This document shows, one piece after another, positions 59,524 through 64,000 of a stretch of DNA of 64,000 nt; position 1 is the first letter of the stretch; each line of letters begins with the position of its first letter. The stretch is from Druceiella hillmani. Taxonomy: Eukaryota > Arthropoda > Insecta > Lepidoptera > Hepialidae. The notes under the pieces are model-generated. The model saw only the letters and a list, made by a program, of their open reading frames with translations. It had not been told where the DNA came from and did not search any database. The DNA lies in NCBI GenBank assembly GCA_039881145.1, contig JAYKKI010000027.1, positions 24,005,001-24,069,000 on the forward strand, given 5' to 3'. The translations under genes were made by a program, and so were the position numbers.

Positions 59524-59720
59524 TGCCGCGCTGCATAGTCAAGTTATTTAGTAAGTTGTTAATCTTGGTCCTATAAACAACCATTAATTGTGTTGAAAGT
59601 AAAATAAATAAGAAGAGTTTGTAGTGTTTACTCTTTTCTGCACTCTTCTGTGCCTTAGGGTTATTGTTATTTCCGTCCCTGTTGTAATAACCGGAAAGTA
59701 ATATTTTGTGTTATGTAAGT
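59225..59720. other. GC-richer LTR- or promoter-like patch with internal repeat
   Basis: ATTTATCGCTCGCGCTCCCA near 59310 and ATTTACTGCTCGC near 59428 start two imperfect copies, about 45 bases long and 116 bases apart. Each contains a CAGCACATC word. The patch continues past a TA tract with AAAATAAATAAG (possible polyadenylation signal) near 59604 and GTGCCTTAGGGTTATTG near 59650. This is the composition expected of an LTR, but no primer-binding site or second copy was seen. The 74-residue frame 59233-59457 spans the two repeat copies and is probably not a gene. Confidence 0.3.
59482..59518. repeat. (TA)n microsatellite
   Basis: About 18 AT dinucleotides. Confidence 0.97.
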
Positions 59721-59989
59721 TATTTCAAGATACACTGGCCAAGATTCTTTATACTTTTATTACGAAACTAATTTCGTGAAATGAAAATAAAAATTATTAA
59801 AAAAATTATTTCGTGAAAGGAAACTAAACATTTCCGCAAAGCAACATAGCGCCATGTAATTGATTTCCAACAGAAACTTAGTCCGTTGTACTTTTGTGAT
59901 AGGAGTAAACCATAATTAAGTATTTAATTTTAAATTAATAAGGGATAGAAAAAATATCACGACAAAAGTTGATGCTACATCATATATGT

Positions 59990-61475
59990 TGGAAGCTGAA
60001 TTTTTGGCGGTTTTTTTACATTTTGAGTTAGCAGCATTTTTAAATTATTAGACAAAGCAATCTATACACAAACTTAAACTAGATCTTGATATAAATCCTT
60101 GTGCCTGGTTTTTCATTTCGATGGAATAAAAAAATGGGGCCTGCAATGCGGCTACTCCTTCATTGTATTAAAAATATACCTACATAAACAAAATCACATT
60201 AATATGTATTAATACACACATGATATAATATCTGGCAATATTAAATTACTTCAAAATTCAAAAGTTGAAGTATCCCTAATTAGTGTAATTTTAAGAAATT
60301 CATCTAAAAAGCACACGATTGTGTTTAAGTCAATAATTTTAATTTGAAAGCCATACGTTGATACCAGATACCACATTATTACAATAAATGTATTATTGTG
60401 TTATTAAATTTTTCTTACTATTGTTGTTTAAATAACACGCATAAAAACAAACACAAAATTCATACAAACCGATAAACTAGCAAAGACAAAGTCCATTACG
60501 TTATAAAAATATAATACATTGCAAACTGACCGTTTGAAGAGATTAACATTTTGAAGTCGGTAAACGTGTTACCGACTATTAAATTTTCAACCTAAGTATC
60601 CCCACCAATACAAAAAGTGGAATAATAGATCGCTCATATAAGTAGACAGTCTACGCCATAAGACAAAACTATTATGTTCTTCAGTACGACCTTCGTAATG
60701 ATTTACGTATTACTATACGTTATTACACCATATATTGTTGCTTCATTTCATATTGAAAAGAAATTACGATCTTTCTTTCTTTCATTTTTCTTTCTTATTT
60801 TCAGTTTTAATTATAGACTACTGAGATGATCAAGTTTACGTACGATAAATAAAAAATTATTATTTTTTCATGAGATATATATCAACGACATTGGTAAATG
60901 GAATATTAAGTTTTGTAACTCACAGTGTTTAATAATCAAATTCTTCCCCCAAAAATTCTACTTTGTTCATTCTTATCGTTTGAAAAATAAAGGACCAGTC
61001 ATTTTATTTATTTGATAGCTATAAACAAACACGGTTTGGGTAAATCTTAGTATTTAAAGAGTATTTTTTGATAAGTAAAAGTTTTATCTTGACAGAAAAA
61101 CATTTTTGATTGTTTGTTGCTAGGTTTTGATCAATTCTTATCATTTATCAACTTACGTATAGTTCTAATCAATGACGTTATGGCTAAAAGGTATGTTATA
61201 CTTACATAAAATCAACAAAAAAGTATGACGCTCTAACGGAAACTATGAAGAAATAAAACAAAAGGGTAAGAGAAAGCACGTTAAAAAAAGTGGTTGTACT
61301 GAAAATCCAACAATCATCTCATTCTTAAGAGCAATTATTAGATAATGACATATCTATTTAATATATCGTCATTAGTTCTAATAATAGTAGCAGTATTGCA
61401 AAGTTATCATTTGATTAACCGACCATCCCTCCCTGTTTGTTGTTTGACATTAAAAAGGACGGATATTGAACACCC
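59990..61475 (+). repeat. Block B, copy 2
   Basis: Direct partner of 36770-38920 with the centre (37330-38025) missing. Words such as AACTAGATCTTGATATAAAT (60077) and ATATATCAACGACATTGGTA (60876) are shared. It lies upstream of gene copy c exactly as copy 1 lies upstream of copy b. Confidence 0.8.
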
Positions 61476-61875
61476 ACACACTAAATTCCTTATTTTTTGT
61501 ATGGAATAATTATTATAACTTTCTCAAAAGTAACTGCCATGATATTAACAAGATAATTCCATTTTATGGTGTATAGAATTTTAATTGATTGTGTCACAGT
61601 TGTAGCAATATCTACCGTTTTTACGACCATAAACATGCATTTATTAGCATATTAAATAAATTTTAAATTACACTAGTTTACAAAATTTTACTTTTCATCT
61701 ATTGCCGTGAATTTTGTAGTTAACAATATTTACTTGTGACATGTTTTTTTTTAAATCTACCCTCAAACTTTTTTGTGCAGCTCAAGTTGGTTGTTTTTTT
61801 TTTCATTTTCGTCATTCGTGCGTATTTAACGCTGATAACGCGCGCATTTTATCGTGCTATGACTAATTTCTGAAG
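61475..61875 (+). promoter_or_regulatory. Upstream region of gene copy c
   Basis: This 400-base stretch separates block B from the first recognisable codon. It ends with a GC-richer word, TTCGTGCGTATTTAACGCTG at 61816-61835, and ATAACGCGCGCATTTTATCG just after it. These may be the original promoter of the gene. Copy b lacks it, since its 5' part is replaced by a partial duplication. Confidence 0.3.
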
Positions 61876-63405
61876 ATTTTGCAACTTGAATAGTTCAAGA
61901 AGATATTGTTTAAATAACCCCAATATTTTTTTTAAATATGTTGAGAATATGTGTTTAATAATGGTAGAAAAGTTATATCATAGTTTGTTAAAAATATCTA
62001 TTTTCTCTATTTTGGGACGTTGTTGGATAAAAATTACAAGTCCTGGGCTCCCGATTACGTTCGTTAAACTATTGAAGTGTCAACGTGAAATGCATAAACG
62101 TTTAAAAAAAAAATTAAATGGTGGTTCCCAAGTATTACTTGCGTTCAGCGTCCTATACTACATTCATCGGGTTCTTTAGTTCCTAAACATATTTCTAAAC
62201 TATTAGTATAAGGCATTAAAAGTTCAAGATCATCGGAAAATGATACCGATTTTGAAGATATTTCAAACAAGCCAAAATGTTTTTCACAAAACGAGTTAGT
62301 AGGTCTTGTAAGAGATTTGAAAGTTTCTAAACAAGTATCAGAATTATAGGCATCACGGTAGAGAGAAAAAAATTTACTTTCTCTAGGTACTTTTTATCGT
62401 GAAAGAGGAAAAGAATTACGTAGTAATTTTTCCGAAAAAGACAATACTGCTTTTTGTATAGATATTAAAAACTTGTTAATGAAAATGGGTTTGAAACAAT
62501 ATATGACCAAGTGAATGGTGTTTATTCATTGACAGCTGAATTTCAGTAGTCTGAAATTCATTCTGTTACATAAGGGAAATAAATACGCCGGAATACATAT
62601 TGCTCACAGTACAAAGTTACATGAAGAATATTACAACATCTCATTAGTCTTGAATGAAATAAAATATAATGACCACAAGTATCAAATTTGTGTTGATTTG
62701 AAAATGGTGAATATTATTCGCGGTTAATAAAGTGGTTACACTAAGTTTCCATGTTTTATTTTTCTTTGGGACAACTGAGCTAAAAGCTAACATTGGGTAA
62801 GAAAAAACTGGCACTTGAGAGAAAATATTATACTTGAGAAGCAAAATATAGTCCACGATTCAATAGCTTGTGACAGAATCATCTATCCGATATTACATAT
62901 AAAATTGGCGATCATGAAATCGTTTGTTAAATCACTCGATAAAAACGGGAACTGCGTTTCCTACATTTACCAAAAAATTCCTCAGCTTACTAAGAAAAAG
63001 ATGAAAACCGGTTGTTTTAACGAGAAACCGGTTGTTTTCAGAAAACTTATGCAAAACACCTAGTTTAGAAATTCTATGACAGAACTTGAATTAAAGTCTT
63101 GGACACCTTTCGTCTTTGTGATTTAAAGGTTTTTCTGGAATAGAAAATTCAGAACTTTGTATTGAACTTGTAAAAGACATTATTCAGCATTTAAAACATA
63201 TGGGGTGCAATATGAGCATGAAACTTCACTTGCTTCATAGTCACCTGGGCAGATTTCCGAAAAATCTAGGAGACATGAGCGTGAAGCAGGGAGAGCGTAT
63301 GCATCAAGATTTACGCGTCATGGAAGAACGTTATCAGGTTTTTGGGATACGAATATGATGTCTGACTATTGCTGATCCCTGATATGTCATTTGCCTACGT
63401 TTTGA
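61875..63405 (+). pseudogene. Unclassified TE-like protein, copy c (HSHLDRF family), longest copy
   Basis: This copy keeps the N-terminal part: NNPNIFFKYV, then after a frameshift EYVFNNGRKVIS and FVKNIYFLYFGTLLDKNYKS, WAPDYV (61910-62075), matching the Cys-rich start of the family, where SWAP is a usual word. A deletion near 62110 removes the next segment. PKHISKLLV, NDTDFEDISNKPKCFSQNEL (62238-62300), YAGIHIAHSTKLHEEYYNIS (62585-62645), LHIKLAIMKSFVKSLDKNGN (62895-62955), MKTGCFN, HSHLDRFPKNLGDMS (about 63235-63280) and KQGERMHQDLRVMEERYQ (63282-63338) follow. TGA replaces the Trp of DYCW near 63371. Frames change at least three times. Function is unknown. Confidence 0.78.
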
Positions 63406-63429
63406 ACATAGATATCTAAAACTCAAAAA

Positions 63430-64000
63430 TTAGAGGTAATAAAAAATTTCTACTTATATATTTGAAATTAGCGTATCATATGAAGTTAGCAATAGTTAGT
63501 GTCATAATTATAATTAAAGGAATGAGATTTATGGCACACCGATGGCACCAAACCGCATTATGTTAAGAGACCTTTACATGAAGAAAATAGTTCCGACCTA
63601 ATATACCGGATGGACTCTTTTATCTTTCTCCAAGTTCATTTCAATGGTGTATCATATTGCAAGGTATCTTTCATGAATAATAAATATCTCTCACCTCCCT
63701 AGATTACTCGACCCCATCGAACATGGGTCAGGTGCATCACCCCGACAACATTCCAAATTTAGTAGCCGTGTCTCTTTGAATTTTAAATTGATCATAACTT
63801 CTACTCGTTTGCGGACTGAACTATATAAAGTAGATGGCGACCGAATCTATTTTGAGTTGATGTGTCAAATGAAAAGTAGGTTCGTGTTCAGATTTTATTT
63901 AAGCGTTCTGAGCTGAAATTTTTACTTTTATTTAGGTGAATCTTTATAAATTTTATGATTTTTATGCTCTCGGTAACCTCACAATAACACGAAGCATTTT
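63430..64000 (+). promoter_or_regulatory. Block P, full copy, cut by the window edge
   Basis: Order: TATACCGGATGGACTCTTTT (63602), CTAGATTACTCGACCCC (63699), hairpin at 63710-63729, CTCTTTGAATTTTAAATTGA (63773), CTATATAAAG (63821-63830), GACCGAATCTATTTTGAGTT (63839). The hairpin here has a changed stem (GACCC / GGGTC, 5 pairs). Gene copy c lies directly upstream. Confidence 0.5.

Overview
The window is strongly AT-rich eukaryotic DNA with no recognisable single-copy host gene, tRNA, rRNA or CRISPR array. The recognisable coding sequence is almost all decayed transposable-element (TE) protein: two RTE-like LINE fragments, one Jockey/CR1-like LINE plus a second 3' end of the same family, a piggyBac element, two mariner transposase fossils, two Helitron/Pif1 helicase tails, and three copies of an unclassified TE-like protein gene. 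This mix, with many (TA)n tracts, suggests an arthropod, most likely an insect, and a heterochromatin-like or repeat-rich region. The host call is an inference from element types remembered from insect genomes; no search was possible.

Layout. 1-0.93 kb: RTE-like LINE, reverse strand, running off the left edge. 1.8-3.1 kb: a promoter-like GC-richer patch, then three tandem arrays, one with a 122-bp higher-order period. 3.3-11.5 kb and 20.5-26.2 kb: the two diverged arms of a very large inverted duplication. Between them lie a LINE 3' end (11.55-12.0), a 2.3-kb foldback structure with arms of about 803 bp (13.39-15.72), a Jockey-like LINE (15.72-18.33, reverse) and the start of repeat block Y (18.4 onward). 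26.4-27.9 kb: piggyBac. 28.2-30.7 kb: block A, first copy. 30.9-33.9 kb: blocks P, X and gene copy a, all inverted. 34-36.8 kb: AT-rich DNA with TA tracts. 36.8-46.1 kb: a composite unit in the order block B, gene copy b, block P, block X, block A. 46.1-49.3 kb: accessory AT-rich DNA with an inverted repeat pair and a gene scrap. 49.4-53.0 kb: second Y block. 53.4-54.4 kb: second RTE-like LINE. 55.9-57.9 kb: third, partial Y block. 59.2-59.7 kb: GC-richer LTR-like patch. 60.0-64.0 kb: second B-gene-P unit, running off the right edge.

How it fits together. Blocks named here (Y, X, A, B, P) recur in direct and inverted orientation, so the window is a set of duplicated and inverted multi-kilobase modules that already contained dead TEs when they were copied. 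The mariner and helicase fossils are shared between copies; the piggyBac is found in only one copy and so looks later. Every protein gene seen carries stops or frameshifts, and nothing looks intact. The most unusual features are the palindromic architecture, the foldback element with matching open frames in both arms, the repeatedly used promoter-like block P, and three gene copies that share one premature TGA.

Block boundaries were read by eye and may be off by tens of bases.
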